A stretch of DNA of 64,000 nt from Sphingopyxis macrogoltabida (GCF_001307295.1 NZ_CP012700.1:1367001-1431000); one strand, 5' to 3'; shown: positions 35,284-44,622, counted from the first letter of the stretch. Numbers and translations: made by a program. The notes: generated by a model not told the origin, from the letters alone.

Positions 35284-36996
35284 TCAGTCCTTCTTGCCGG
35301 CCTTCAGCGCCTCGCCGAGGATGTCGCCAAGCGACGCACCCGAGTCCGACGAACCGTACTGTGCAACGGCTTCCTTCTCTTCGGCGATCTGCATCGCCTT
35401 GACCGAGAAGTTCGGCTTTTTCGAGCGGTCGAAGCCGATGACCATCGCATCGAACTTCTGGCCGACCTGATAACGCTCGGCGCGCTGTTCGTCGCGGTCG
35501 CGGCCAAGGTCGGCGCGCTTGATGAAGCCCGTGGCGCCATCTTCGCCGGCCTGAACTTCGAGGCCGTTGTCGCGGACTTCGAGGACCGAGACGGTGACGA
35601 TGTCGTTCTTCTTCAGTGAACCGGCTGCGGCAACGCCGCCGCCAACGGCCGGGGCGCCCTTTTCAAGCTGCTTGATGCCGAGGCTGATGCGTTCCTTCTC
35701 GACGTCGACGTCGAGAATGACGACCTGCACATTCTCGCCCTTGCGGTGGAGGTGCAGCGCTTCTTCGCCCGAGATGCCCCACGCGATGTCCGACATGTGG
35801 ACCATGCCGTCGACGTCGCCGGGCAGGCCGATGAACAGGCCGAATTCGGTCGCGTTCTTGACTTCGCCTTCGACGACCGAGCCCACCGGATGTTCTTCGG
35901 CGAACGCGCCCCAGGGGTTCGACTGGGCCTGCTTGAGGCCGAGCGAGATGCGGCGCTTGTCGCTGTCGACTTCGAGGACGATGACGTCGACTTCCTGGCT
36001 GGTCGAAACGATCTTGCCGGGGTGGACGTTCTTCTTGACCCACGACATTTCGCTGACGTGGACCAGGCCTTCGATGCCGGGTTCGAGTTCGACGAACGCA
36101 CCGTAGTCGGTGATGTTCGTAACGGTGCCGGACAGCTTCGCACCGACGGGGTATTTGGCGGCGACGCCTTCCCACGGATCGCTTTCGAGCTGCTTCATGC
36201 CGAGGCTGATGCGCTGCGTGTCGCGGTTGATGCGGATGATCTGGACGCGGACGGTGTCACCGATGTTGATGACTTCGCTCGGGTGGTTGACGCGCTTGTA
36301 GCTCATGTCGGTGACATGGAGCAGGCCGTCGATGCCGCCGAGGTCGACGAACGCACCGTAATCGGTGATGTTCTTGACCGCGCCTTCGATGATCTGGCCT
36401 TCTTCCAGGTTCTGGATCAGGCCCGAACGCTGTTCGGCGCGCGTTTCCTCGAGGATGGCGCGGCGCGACACGACGATGTTGCCGCGGCGGCGATCCATCT
36501 TGAGGATCTGGAAGGGCTGCGGCAGGTCCATCAGCGGGCCGACGTCGCGCACGGGGCGGATATCGACCTGCGAACCGGGCAGGAACGCCACGGCGCCGCC
36601 GAGGTCGACGGTGAAGCCGCCCTTGACGCGGCCGAAGATGACGCCTTCGACGCGGGCTTCCTTGTTGAATTCTTCTTCCAGGCGGTCCCAGGCGGCTTCG
36701 CGGCGAGCACGGTCGCGCGACAGCATGGTTTCGCCATTGGCGTTTTCGACGCGGTCGACATAGACTTCGACTTCGTCACCGACGTTGAGGTCGGCCTTCT
36801 GGCCCGGCATCGCGAATTCGCGAAGCGGCACGCGGCCTTCGCTCTTCAGGCCGATGTCGATCACTGCCAGGTCGTTTTCGATCGCGGTCACGGTGCCCTT
36901 GACGACGCGGCCTTCAAAGCCGCCGTCGGCACCACCAAGCGATTCATCGAGCATCGCGGCGAAATCGTCGCGCGTCGGGAAAGCCGTAGTGGCCAT
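35284..36996 (-). CDS. rpsA: 30S ribosomal protein S1
   Basis: A 570-residue protein with six S1 RNA-binding repeats; examples are GTVTAIENDLAVIDIGLKSEG, GAVKNITDYGAFVDLGGIDG, GTVTNITDYGAFVELEPGIEG and GEVKNATEFGLFIGLPGDVDG. It binds the 5' region of mRNAs and helps the 30S subunit start translation. The gene lies downstream of cmk, the usual order in proteobacteria, with an intrinsic terminator in the gap, so it is transcribed from its own promoter within 36997-37125. Confidence 0.97.
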   Translation of the reverse strand: MATTAFPTRDDFAAMLDESLGGADGGFEGRVVKGTVTAIENDLAVIDIGLKSEGRVPLREFAMPGQKADLNVGDEVEVYVDRVENANGETMLSRDRARREAAWDRLEEEFNKEARVEGVIFGRVKGGFTVDLGGAVAFLPGSQVDIRPVRDVGPLMDLPQPFQILKMDRRRGNIVVSRRAILEETRAEQRSGLIQNLEEGQIIEGAVKNITDYGAFVDLGGIDGLLHVTDMSYKRVNHPSEVINIGDTVRVQIIRINRDTQRISLGMKQLESDPWEGVAAKYPVGAKLSGTVTNITDYGAFVELEPGIEGLVHVSEMSWVKKNVHPGKIVSTSQEVDVIVLEVDSDKRRISLGLKQAQSNPWGAFAEEHPVGSVVEGEVKNATEFGLFIGLPGDVDGMVHMSDIAWGISGEEALHLHRKGENVQVVILDVDVEKERISLGIKQLEKGAPAVGGGVAAAGSLKKNDIVTVSVLEVRDNGLEVQAGEDGATGFIKRADLGRDRDEQRAERYQVGQKFDAMVIGFDRSKKPNFSVKAMQIAEEKEAVAQYGSSDSGASLGDILGEALKAGKKD

Positions 36997-37125
36997 GGTT
37001 GTTCTTCCTTACTTCATTGTTCCGGCCAAGCGGTTGGGTCCGCTGGTCTTGTGGCCGATCCGTCCTGCCCGCCGGATGCGATGCAGGACATCCGCAAAGC
37101 GACGACAGGGAAGGGCATGGGCAAA

Positions 37126-37161
37126 GCAAAAAGGGCGCGACGGGTGAACCCCGTCACGCCC
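37126..37161 (-). terminator. intrinsic terminator of cmk
   Basis: Minus strand: GGGCGTGACGGG pairs with CCCGTCGCGCCC (one mismatch) around a GTTCA loop, followed by TTTTTGC. It starts six bases past the cmk stop and precedes rpsA. Confidence 0.88.
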
Positions 37162-37166
37162 GACGC

Positions 37167-37799
37167 TCAGGTGGAGCGGCGGCCTGTCCGTGCCTCAACC
37201 AGCGTTATCGCCCGTTGGACGGCGTCGCCTATAGTCAAATCACCCGTATCGAGCAAGTCCGCATCGGCAGCACGCAGCAGCGGCGCATCGGCGCGCCCGG
37301 TGTCGCGGGCGTCGCGCGCATGGATGTCGGCGAGCACGGCGTCATAGGTCACATTGACGCCGCGCTTCTGCATCTCGGCGAAGCGGCGCTGCGCGCGAAC
37401 TTCGGGGCTCGCGGTAACGAACAGCTTGGCGTCGGCGTGCGGCGCGATGACGGTGCCGATATCGCGTCCGTCGAGCACGGCGCCGCCGGGCTGGTTCGCG
37501 AAATCGACCTGGCGCTGGAACAGCGCGGCGCGCACCGCCGGGTGCACCGACACCCGGCTGGCGAGCCCGCCGGTCGTTTCATAACGCAGCGCCGGATCGC
37601 CCAGCAGGCTGTCGGGAAAATCGCAGGCGGCGAGCGCGTCGGCGGCATCGTCGGCGTCGCCATGATCGAGCTGCGTCTGATAGCCGACGGCCCGATAGAG
37701 CAATCCGGTGTCGAGCACGGGCACGCCGAAATGCTCGGCGAGCGCCTTGGCGATCGTGCCTTTTCCCGATGCGGTCGGGCCGTCGACGGCAATGATCAT
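37167..37799 (-). CDS. cmk: cytidylate kinase
   Basis: A 210-residue kinase that phosphorylates CMP and dCMP with ATP, recycling pyrimidine nucleotides. It opens MIIAVDGPTASGKGTIAKAL, the P-loop, and carries LDTGLLYRAVGYQ, VLDGRDIGTVIAPHADAKLF and RDARDTGRADAPL, all standard for the family. Its start overlaps the stop of the upstream secreted-protein gene by one base. Order aroA - (secreted protein) - cmk - rpsA - ihfB is a variant of the classic proteobacterial cluster. Confidence 0.95.
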   Translation of the reverse strand: MIIAVDGPTASGKGTIAKALAEHFGVPVLDTGLLYRAVGYQTQLDHGDADDAADALAACDFPDSLLGDPALRYETTGGLASRVSVHPAVRAALFQRQVDFANQPGGAVLDGRDIGTVIAPHADAKLFVTASPEVRAQRRFAEMQKRGVNVTYDAVLADIHARDARDTGRADAPLLRAADADLLDTGDLTIGDAVQRAITLVEARTGRRST

Positions 37800-38326
37800 C
37801 AGTCGATCTGGAACGCGTCGATGCGCGCGCTCATCAGTCTGCTGTCCGGGCCGAACAGCAATTTGAACCAGCCGCCATTGGCGAACGAGCCTTCGCACGA
37901 GGCGATGCCGTTGCCTTGCCCCGCCTTGCCGGGTTCGAGGCAGTCGACCGGAATCTCGGGCAGAAAGGCGCGCACCTTCGCCAGCACCGCGCTGCGGGTG
38001 CGGGCGGGGCCGATCCCGAGCGCCGGAATGTCGCGGGCGCCCAGCGTCTTCGCATCGACAATCTTGATCGCAAGGATGTCGCCGGCGAAGATATGGACGA
38101 CGCCGTCGGGGTCTTCCCACTCGCAGGCGAGGCCGTCATCGTCGCAGGAATCGCCGTTGGTGAGGCGGCCGATCGCCTGCGGCGTGCTCGGCAGGCTGAG
38201 CGGATAGCGCGAGAAGCTCGCGTCGGCGCGATCGAACGGATCGGCGATGCGTTCGCTGGCATGCGCGGAACTCGCAAAAGCACTGGCGAACAGCGCGAGG
38301 GTGAGGGCGGCGGGCATGATCTTCAT
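37799..38326 (-). CDS. secreted hypothetical protein
   Basis: A 175-residue exported protein with a signal peptide (residues 1-23, SSAHA cleavage). The mature part holds four cysteines (SCDDDGLACEW, DCLEPG, SCEGSF) that could form two disulfides. I do not recognise the family. Placed between aroA and cmk and overlapping cmk by one base, it is probably cotranscribed with cmk, though it has no evident link to nucleotide metabolism. Confidence 0.8.
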   Translation of the reverse strand: MKIMPAALTLALFASAFASSAHASERIADPFDRADASFSRYPLSLPSTPQAIGRLTNGDSCDDDGLACEWEDPDGVVHIFAGDILAIKIVDAKTLGARDIPALGIGPARTRSAVLAKVRAFLPEIPVDCLEPGKAGQGNGIASCEGSFANGGWFKLLFGPDSRLMSARIDAFQID

Positions 38327-38429
38327 CGCATCGGGTTCCTTGGTCGTTGTATCCGGCCGCAGCTTGCCTCGTCATGGTGACAGTGTCGATGACATTGATC
38401 ACACGCGAGATTTTGTGCGGAGCCGGCGC

Positions 38430-39785
38430 TCATGGTGCGCCTGCGGCCCCTTGCAATCCTGCGAGCAGTACCTCGAAATCGGGAAAGCTGGTTGCGACAG
38501 GGGCCATGTCGTCGACCATTACCGGTGCGGTGCTGACCAGGCCTGCGATAGCAAAGCTCATGCAAATACGGTGATCGAGATGACCGGCGATGGTTGCGCC
38601 GCCGGGCAGCGGGTCGCCGCCGGTGCCGTCGATGATCAGCCCGTCCTCGCTTTCCTCGACGCGCGCGCCGATCGCCTTGAGACCCGTCGCCATCACCGAC
38701 AGCCGGTCGCTTTCCTTGACGCGCAATTCGTCGAGGCCGGTCGTGACGGTGCGCCCTTCGGCGAGGGCGGCGGCGACGAACAGGATCGGGAATTCGTCGA
38801 TCATGCTCGGCGCGACCGCGGGATCGACGTCGATGCCCTTGAGCGCGCTGTGCCGGACGCGAAGGTCGGCGACGGGTTCGCCGCCGACGTCGCGGGCGTC
38901 GAGCAGTTCGATGTCGCCGCCCATCTGCTTCAGAATCTCGATCAGCCCGGCGCGCGTGGGGTTGAGGCCGACATTGGCGACGATGATATCCGAACCGGGC
39001 ACGATCAGCGCTGCGACGATGAAGAACGCTGCGGACGAGGGATCGCCGGGGACGACGATCGTCTGCGGCTTCAGTTCGGCCTCGCCACGGATGCGGATAT
39101 GGCGCGTGCCATCGGCATCGGTTTCGACTTGAAGGTCGGCGCCGAAGCCGCGCAGCATGCGCTCGCTATGGTCGCGCGTCGGCACCGGCTCGATCACCTC
39201 GGTGATGCCGGGGGTGTTGAGCCCGGCGAGCAGCACCGCGCTCTTCACCTGCGCCGACGCCATCGGCAGGCGGTAGGCGAGGGGAATGGCAGGCGCGAGG
39301 CCGCGCACCATCAGCGGCAGAGTCTTGGTTCCATTAGCGCCCGGCGAGGCGCCGATGTCGGCGCCCATCTGCGAGAGCGGCTCGATGACGCGGCCCATCG
39401 GGCGGCCCGACAGGCTGGCATCGCCGACAAAGGTTACGGTGATGGGATGGCTCGCGACGAGCCCCATCAGCAGCCGCGTCGAGGTGCCGCTGTTGCCCAT
39501 GTCGAGCGCCTCGCGCGGCTGGAGCAACCCGCCGACGCCGACGCCGTGTATACGCCATTCGCCATCGTCGCGGCGCTCGATGCCCGCCCCCATCGCGCGC
39601 ATCGCGGCGGCGGTGGCGAGGACATCATGCCCCTCCAGCAGTCCGGTGACGCGGCTTTCGCCGACGGCCAGCGCCGACAACATCAGCGCGCGGTGCGAAA
39701 TGCTCTTGTCGCCGGGAATCGCGATCCTACCTTTGAGCGGACGGGAGGCGGAAAAGCTGCGCGGCGAGGCGGGGTGATCGGTCAT
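38430..39785 (-). CDS. aroA: 3-phosphoshikimate 1-carboxyvinyltransferase (EPSP synthase)
   Basis: A 451-residue enzyme that joins PEP to shikimate 3-phosphate in aromatic amino acid synthesis. It has the N-terminal [12 protein letters not shown], the PEP-site block [16 protein letters not shown], and [15 protein letters not shown]. The sequence near the inhibitor site reads [13 protein letters not shown] with glycine then threonine and alanine-rich flanks, like class II enzymes of alphaproteobacteria, although the residue deciding glyphosate tolerance was not checked. The start is ATG 39785; the upstream frame to 39830 has no ribosome binding site. Confidence 0.95.
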   Translation of the reverse strand: MTDHPASPRSFSASRPLKGRIAIPGDKSISHRALMLSALAVGESRVTGLLEGHDVLATAAAMRAMGAGIERRDDGEWRIHGVGVGGLLQPREALDMGNSGTSTRLLMGLVASHPITVTFVGDASLSGRPMGRVIEPLSQMGADIGASPGANGTKTLPLMVRGLAPAIPLAYRLPMASAQVKSAVLLAGLNTPGITEVIEPVPTRDHSERMLRGFGADLQVETDADGTRHIRIRGEAELKPQTIVVPGDPSSAAFFIVAALIVPGSDIIVANVGLNPTRAGLIEILKQMGGDIELLDARDVGGEPVADLRVRHSALKGIDVDPAVAPSMIDEFPILFVAAALAEGRTVTTGLDELRVKESDRLSVMATGLKAIGARVEESEDGLIIDGTGGDPLPGGATIAGHLDHRICMSFAIAGLVSTAPVMVDDMAPVATSFPDFEVLLAGLQGAAGAP

Positions 39786-39910
39786 GACGAGCGGCTTTTG
39801 ACAGCGGCCTTGCAATCTGGCAAGGCGCACGCCGATTTGACGGATAGCTATTCAGCTGACGTCGCTTTTCCGATATTTATATCCAGTTTCCAGAAGGTTA
39901 TGAGGCGTTT

Positions 39911-40234
39911 ATGGTGAAGGCTGAATGGGGCACGAAGCGTAGCTGCCCGAAATGCGCCACGCGATTCTATGATTTGACCAAGGATGATCCGGTAAGCTGC
40001 ATCAACTGCGGCTATGCTTGGATCCCGGAATCGGTCTTGAAGTCGAAGCAGCCGATGCCGTTCGAAGAAGTCGAAAAGCCCGGCAAGGTCGCCAAGGAAG
40101 AAGGCGTCGACGAGGATCTGGATCTGGATGTCGATGTCGACGAGGACAGCGATTCGCCGGACAATGACGTCGACCTTGGCGGCGACGACGATCTGGGCGT
40201 CGCCACTGGCGACGACGAGGACGACGAAAGCTGA
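39911..40234 (+). CDS. TIGR02300 family protein
   Basis: A 107-residue small protein with an N-terminal zinc-ribbon-like part (KRSCPKCATRFYDLTKDDPVSCINCGYAW; two CxxC pairs) and a very acidic C-terminal tail (DEDLDLDVDVDEDSDSPDND). This is the TIGR02300/FYDLN pattern, widespread in alphaproteobacteria and of unknown function, and it is often found next to aroA or cmk, as here. It is divergent from aroA. Confidence 0.92.
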   Translation: MVKAEWGTKRSCPKCATRFYDLTKDDPVSCINCGYAWIPESVLKSKQPMPFEEVEKPGKVAKEEGVDEDLDLDVDVDEDSDSPDNDVDLGGDDDLGVATGDDEDDES

Positions 40235-40245
40235 TTTTTTGGTGA

Positions 40246-40284
40246 GGGGCCAAAAAAGCATCACAGGATGCATTTGGCCCCTTG
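40246..40284 (+). terminator. probable terminator after the TIGR02300 gene
   Basis: A long stem, GGGGCCAAA...AGCATC paired with GATGCATTTGGCCCC, starts 12 bases after the stop codon. Only a weak T-stretch follows, so termination efficiency is uncertain. Confidence 0.5.
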
Positions 40285-40353
40285 CATAACGGACGTGCGC
40301 TGGTAAAGGCGGCGTCCCGGTCGCACCACCCAGGGCGACCCGCAAAATGGCAC

Positions 40354-40429
<76 letters not shown>

Positions 40430-40576
40430 TTTTGGATATCGGCGCCGGAGCGCCGTTTCTCCCATAATAATCCGGCCGTTGCCTCACTGGCCCGCCGACC
40501 CACATTTCCCTCTTGCGCAACGCGCGCGCACTGCCCACGTTACTTCTATCGTCAACAAGCGAAAGGAGGTGGTCGA

Positions 40577-40651
40577 ATGTCTCATTGTCCGATGCCCGGT
40601 GCGGCAGGAAATACGAGCATGGCCTTCCTTGCGGGGGCCCGGCTGAGCTAA
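40577..40651 (+). CDS. candidate small ORF with very strong ribosome binding site
   Basis: A 24-codon frame, MSHCPMPGAAGNTSMAFLAG then ARLS, starts eight bases after an AAAGGAGGT sequence, a near-perfect complement of the 16S rRNA tail. It lies in the otherwise empty 440-base gap between tRNA-Ala and a small secreted protein gene. A hairpin follows at 40672. Its strong initiation site and position suggest either a real small protein or a translated leader controlling the next gene. I do not recognise the peptide. Confidence 0.4.
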   Translation: MSHCPMPGAAGNTSMAFLAGARLS

Positions 40652-40671
40652 GCTGACCGCGTCAGGCAAAA

Positions 40672-40708
40672 CAATGGAAGGGTCGTCCGGAAGGGCGGCC
40701 CTTCATTG
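40672..40708 (+). terminator. hairpin after the small ORF
   Basis: AATGGAAGGG...CGTCC pairs with GGGCG...CCCTTCATT around a GGAA loop, with one bulge. There is no T-run. It could be an attenuator or a weak terminator between the small ORF and the gene at 40872. Confidence 0.4.
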
Positions 40709-40871
40709 CATCGTGCGCCGGAAAGGGCGGTCGATCGCGGCGTACTGCCGTCATATTCGCCCAAGCCGTTCGAATTGGACGCTGAATCGTTGCCCATCGG
40801 GCGGCCGGGCGGGATCGATTGGCGATGGCGTTCGTTGCTGTTCTTCACGGACCATTTCCCATGGAGGATAT

Positions 40872-41111
40872 ATGAACCTGCTCGGCAAGGCCGCGATTTC
40901 TGTCGCGGCAATTTCGATGATGGCGGCACCGGTGGCCGCGTCGGCTACCACCGCATTCGACAACGCGCGCGCCACGTCGGCCGTGGACGGCCAGAACGAA
41001 TTCGGCGGCAAGTCGAGCTGGCTGATCGGCCTGGCCGGTCTGATCGCCGGTATCATCGTGATCGGCTTCGTTGTCGACGACAACAAGAAGAACGATCCCG
41101 TCAGCCCCTGA
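40872..41111 (+). CDS. small secreted or membrane protein, unknown
   Basis: A 79-residue protein with a signal peptide (residues 1-25, AASATTAF) and one further hydrophobic segment (SSWLIGLAGLIAGIIVIGFVV, about residues 48-68), ending in a short charged tail. It is probably a one-pass membrane protein with a small periplasmic loop. GGAGG lies just upstream of ATG 40872. I know no function for this pattern, which is common in sphingomonads as uncharacterised small proteins. Confidence 0.75.
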   Translation: MNLLGKAAISVAAISMMAAPVAASATTAFDNARATSAVDGQNEFGGKSSWLIGLAGLIAGIIVIGFVVDDNKKNDPVSP

Positions 41112-41149
41112 CAGCGAAGATCAGGTAGCGATCCGCAGCGGCGGCGTGG

Positions 41150-41596
41150 TTACTGCGCCGCCTCTTCGGTTTCGAAAAGCGGCTCGAGCTTGATAGGGTC
41201 CGCCAGCGAGATCCGGTCGAGGATCGACGCTGTGTCGTCGCGCACCCTCAGCATCAAGCTGCGCAGGCGGCATTCCGCCTCGGGGAGGCAGTTCTTGCAA
41301 TGTTCGTGCGCGTTGCGCGCGGCGCACGGAACAAGCGCGAGCGATCCGCGGGTGAGCCGCACGAGGTCGCCATAGCTGATATCGATCGGCGGCAAGGCGA
41401 GCTGATAGCCGCCGTCGCGGCCGCGCTGCGAAATCAGCAGCCCTTCGCGCGCCATTTCGGACAGGATCACCGTCAGGAATTTCGGCGGGATATTCTGCGC
41501 CTCCGCAATATCCGCAAGCTGGACCTGCCCCTTGCCCCAATGGTCGGCAAGATGCTGAAAGGCACGGATCGTATAGCGGGTCTTCTGCGACAGCAT
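41150..41596 (-). CDS. Rrf2 family transcriptional regulator
   Basis: A 148-residue winged-helix regulator starting MLSQKTRYTIRAFQHLAD. The recognition region is IPPKFLTVILSEMAREGLLISQRGRDGGYQLA. Four cysteines follow in the Rrf2 sensing loop (VPCAARNAHEHCKNCLPEAEC); three spaced like this usually hold an iron-sulfur cluster, as in IscR and NsrR. It may sense iron-sulfur status, nitric oxide or oxidative stress. No isc or suf genes are near, so its targets are unknown. Confidence 0.88.
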   Translation of the reverse strand: MLSQKTRYTIRAFQHLADHWGKGQVQLADIAEAQNIPPKFLTVILSEMAREGLLISQRGRDGGYQLALPPIDISYGDLVRLTRGSLALVPCAARNAHEHCKNCLPEAECRLRSLMLRVRDDTASILDRISLADPIKLEPLFETEEAAQ

Positions 41597-41745
41597 GACC
41601 GTGGTACTGTGACATATTCAGCTTTAATTCAACCTGTCTGGATGAGATTTCGGCAAGAGTTGATGAAAATCACAGCGGGTGGCATCAGGGCGGAATAAGA
41701 GGGCCGCCTGTCGCCCGATCAGGGCAGCGATTTGGGGTGAAGCGG

Positions 41746-42306
41746 ATGACACGCAAAATATTGGCAGTTCCGGCAGTTCTGGCAGCATGCATGCTCGCGG
41801 TCGCACCCGCGCAGGCACAGTTCGGCGGATTGCTCCGCAAGGTGACGACGCCGGCGCCGAAGCCGAGCGAAGACGATAATGGCGGTTGCCCCAAGGGCAA
41901 GAAGGGCAGCGGCATCGGCCGGAATATCCTCGGCAATGTCCTGAACGATGCCGTCGGCGATGTCGCGAGCAAGGCCGGCGTCTACAGCTATGTGCCGATT
42001 GCCGAAGTCAGCGGGACGCTCACCGATGCGATCGCCTGCCGGCTCGATCCCGGCGAGCAGGTGCAGGCCGCCGCGGCGACCGAGGAAGTGACGCGCGGCG
42101 AAAAGGTCGGCGCCACCGCGAGTTGGACCAGCGAAACCCGCCCCGAAGTCAGCGGTTCGTCCACCGTCGCGTCGATCAACACCGAAAGCGGCGGGCGCAA
42201 ATGCATGAACGTCAACGACTTCATCATCGTCGATGGCGAGGAGACGCAGGTCTCGAAACGCATGTGCAAGGGGCCGGGTGATACACGCTATGTCCTTGCG
42301 GCCTAA
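41746..42306 (+). CDS. secreted hypothetical protein
   Basis: A 186-residue exported protein. The signal peptide runs to about residue 24 (PAQAQ). A glycine/lysine-rich stretch (CPKGKKGSGIGRNILGNVLND) is followed by a region ending DGEETQVSKRMCKGPGDTRYVL. Many sphingomonads have similar uncharacterised proteins with a hydrophilic, cysteine-poor middle. A GTG at 41737 is a possible earlier start, but ATG 41746 fits the signal peptide better. Its last 17 bases overlap the start of the next gene, so the two are coupled. Confidence 0.75.
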   Translation: MTRKILAVPAVLAACMLAVAPAQAQFGGLLRKVTTPAPKPSEDDNGGCPKGKKGSGIGRNILGNVLNDAVGDVASKAGVYSYVPIAEVSGTLTDAIACRLDPGEQVQAAAATEEVTRGEKVGATASWTSETRPEVSGSSTVASINTESGGRKCMNVNDFIIVDGEETQVSKRMCKGPGDTRYVLAA

Positions 42307-43000
42307 ACTCTTCCGGCTGGCGCTGTCCGCCTTCGCGCTGGTCGGATTGACCGCCGCGAGCGATGTCGATCCCGCGAATCCGACCTGTCCGCTCAATCCG
42401 AACTGGTCGGCGAATCCGACCATGACGCTGAAGGTGGAAAAGCGCGGCCGCATGAAGGTGATGCTCGCCGAAGGGCGGATCGATTCCGGGCTCCCCGACC
42501 GGCTCTCCGCCGCGTTGAAGGCGAATCCCGACGTCGAGGAAATCTGGCTGCGTTCGCCGGGCGGCGATGCGCGCGCCGGAAATACGGCCGGCCGCATCAT
42601 CCGCAGCAATCCGGGCATATTGACCCGGGTGCCGACCGGCTGGACCTGTTTCAGCGCGTGCAATTTCGTGTTCATGGGCGGTCTGCCGAGGGTCATCGAT
42701 CCGGGCGGCGTTTTCATGGTGCATATGTTCACCCGCACCGGCGACCGGTCGACGATCGACATGAGCGTCGCGATGGGAACCGACGCGACGCGCGAACTGA
42801 TCGGCGGCATCGAACAGGATTCGGCCCTGCTGGCGAGCGAGGACAATGATTTCCTGATCAAGATGGGCGTCTCGCGAAAATTGCTGACCGACGTCATGTA
42901 TCAGCAGCAAGCGGTCGCGACCGCCGAAGACAAATCGACCCGCCGCTGCCTGACGCTCGACGAAGCCCTGAAATATGGCGTCACCTACGCACCCGAATGA
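42290..43000 (+). CDS. periplasmic ClpP/crotonase-fold protein (COG3904-like)
   Basis: A 236-residue exported protein with an N-terminal hydrophobic leader (LALSAFALVGLTAAS). It carries the pattern of the COG3904 group: WLRSPGGDARAGNTAGRII, then TCFSACNFVFMGGLPR, in which the serine before AC is the likely nucleophile, and a histidine in GGVFMVHMF. The fold is related to ClpP, but a protease activity has not been shown for the group. It overlaps the upstream secreted-protein gene by 17 bases, implying coexpression. Confidence 0.78.
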   Translation: MSLRPKLFRLALSAFALVGLTAASDVDPANPTCPLNPNWSANPTMTLKVEKRGRMKVMLAEGRIDSGLPDRLSAALKANPDVEEIWLRSPGGDARAGNTAGRIIRSNPGILTRVPTGWTCFSACNFVFMGGLPRVIDPGGVFMVHMFTRTGDRSTIDMSVAMGTDATRELIGGIEQDSALLASEDNDFLIKMGVSRKLLTDVMYQQQAVATAEDKSTRRCLTLDEALKYGVTYAPE

Positions 43001-43071
43001 GCGGGAATGCGGACAAGGTTGCATTCAGAAACGAATGACGTAGGCTGGCGGCCATAACAGGAGAGGCTGCC

Positions 43072-43674
43072 ATGAACGAGATGACGCACGACCACGCCAA
43101 ATTCCGCTCGATGATCGACGGAACGCAGCAGGACTGGGACATCATCGCGCGCGAGCAAAAGGAATTCGCGCCGAACAACGGCGCGCGCATCCTTGAGCAT
43201 CTGAAACTGCTCGGCGGCGATTATGGCGGCTTTCCGGTCGACCGGCTCGAGCATTGCCTGCAGACTGCGACGCGTGCCCATAGGGATGGCCGCGACGAGG
43301 AATATGTTGTGATGGCGCTGCTCCACGACATCGGCGACACGCTCGGCGCGTTTAACCACCCCGACGTCGCGGCAGCGATCCTCAAACCTTTCCTGTCAGA
43401 GGAAAATCTGTGGATCGTCCAGCACCACGGGATTTTCCAGGGCCATTATTTCTTCCACTATCTGGGGCTCGACCGCGACATGCGCGATCAGTTCCGCGAT
43501 CATCCCTATTATGGCGCGTGCGCCGAATTCTGCGAAAAATATGACGCGCCGGCGTTCGATCCCGATTACGACAGCGAGCCGCTGGAATTTTTCGAACCGA
43601 TGGTGAAGCGGCTCTGTTCCTACCCCAAGGCGAGCATCTACAAGAAGGTGATGGTCGAGGAAGCGGCCGAGTAG
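43072..43674 (+). CDS. HD-domain protein, possibly a mixed-valent di-iron oxygenase
   Basis: A 200-residue protein with an HD-type metal domain. Histidines and aspartates that could bind metals are in LEHCLQTATRAH, MALLHDIGDTLGAFNHPDVAA, and IVQHHGIFQGHYFFHYLG. The dense histidines after the HD pair resemble PhnZ/TmpB-type di-iron oxygenases more than a simple phosphohydrolase, but this is an impression from the motif layout. CAGGAGAGG precedes the ATG. It stands alone, with a REP doublet after its stop. Confidence 0.75.
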   Translation: MNEMTHDHAKFRSMIDGTQQDWDIIAREQKEFAPNNGARILEHLKLLGGDYGGFPVDRLEHCLQTATRAHRDGRDEEYVVMALLHDIGDTLGAFNHPDVAAAILKPFLSEENLWIVQHHGIFQGHYFFHYLGLDRDMRDQFRDHPYYGACAEFCEKYDAPAFDPDYDSEPLEFFEPMVKRLCSYPKASIYKKVMVEEAAE

Positions 43675-43689
43675 AATAGGCTCAACAAA

Positions 43690-43773
43690 CCCGTTCGCAT
43701 CGAGCGAAGTCGAGATGCCCCTCGGCTTGGCGTAAGCCTTCGGGGTGTCTCGACTTCGCTCGACACGAACGGG
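43690..43773. repeat. REP-type hairpin doublet (inverse copy of 1268-1350)
   Basis: GCATCGAGCGAAGTCGAGATGC and GTGTCTCGACTTCGCTCGACAC form two stems, the same pair as at 1268 but in reversed order. It lies between the convergent HD-protein and enoyl-CoA hydratase genes. The stem ends change together (GTGTC/GACAC versus GCATC/GATGC), so pairing is kept. Confidence 0.8.
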
Positions 43774-43784
43774 AATGGGAAGGG

Positions 43785-44585
43785 CTACTTCCCCTTGAAC
43801 GCGGTCTTGCGCTTTTCCTGGAAGGCCAGCACGCCTTCGACGGCGTCTTCGCTGTTGCCGGCGACAAACTGGCCCATCGCCTCGGCGTCGAGCGTTTCGG
43901 AGAAGCTCTGCGACAGCCCCGCACGGAGGACTTTGCGCATCGTGCCGAGCGAGACCGTCGGGCCGGATGCGAGGCGCGCAGCAAGCGCCTTCGCTTCGGT
44001 GAGCAGGTCGGCGTCATCGACGCATTTGTAGACCATGCCCCAGTCGGCGGCCTGGTCGCCCGAAATCTTTTCGCCGAGCATCATCATCTGCAGCGCGCGC
44101 GGCACGCCGACGAGGCGCGGCAGCAGCCACGACGAGCCGCCGTCGGGGACGAGGCCGATGTTGACGAAGGCCTGGAGGAAATAGCCGCTCTTGCCGACGA
44201 GGGTGAAATCGCCCGAGAGCGCAAAGCTGCAGCCGACGCCGGCCGCCGGACCGTTCACCGCGGTGACGACGGGAATGTCGAGATTGGCGAGCGCAAGCAG
44301 CATCGGGTTGTAATGGTTGCGCAGCGCCTTGCGGCTGTTCGCGCCGCCGCCGACCGCCGACGCCGTGCGGTCGCCGCCAAGGTCGGCGCCCGAGCAGAAG
44401 CCGCGGCCTTCGCCGGTGATCAACAATGCACGCGCGCCCAGCACCGGCAGATGGTCGAGCGCCTCGCGGATTTCGTCGGCCATTGCGGGGGGCATCGAAT
44501 TGAGGCGCTCGGGGCGGTTGAGCGTGAGCGTCGCGACATGGTCTGCGACGTCGAGCTTGATCGTTTCGAAGGTCGGGGTGGTCAT
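43785..44585 (-). CDS. enoyl-CoA hydratase/isomerase family protein
   Basis: A 266-residue crotonase-fold enzyme, acting on acyl-CoA in the cytoplasm. The oxyanion hole is set by GRGFCSGADLGG and NGPAAGVGCSFALSGDFTLV. Catalytic acid candidates lie in FVNIGLVPDGGSSWLLPRLVG, a form seen in PaaG-type isomerases and related hydratases. It lies in a one-gene unit. A perfect inverted repeat (44623-44640), 38 bases upstream, probably controls it by acyl-CoA status. Confidence 0.9.
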   Translation of the reverse strand: MTTPTFETIKLDVADHVATLTLNRPERLNSMPPAMADEIREALDHLPVLGARALLITGEGRGFCSGADLGGDRTASAVGGGANSRKALRNHYNPMLLALANLDIPVVTAVNGPAAGVGCSFALSGDFTLVGKSGYFLQAFVNIGLVPDGGSSWLLPRLVGVPRALQMMMLGEKISGDQAADWGMVYKCVDDADLLTEAKALAARLASGPTVSLGTMRKVLRAGLSQSFSETLDAEAMGQFVAGNSEDAVEGVLAFQEKRKTAFKGK

Positions 44586-44622
44586 TGGGAAGAAATCCTC
44601 TCGGCTCTGCTTTGATCTTTAC

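Noticed and set aside
35746..37347. A 533-residue plus-strand frame over rpsA
   Set aside because: It is the antisense of S1 repeats, rich in D, F and V with a repeating pattern caused by the S1 domains.
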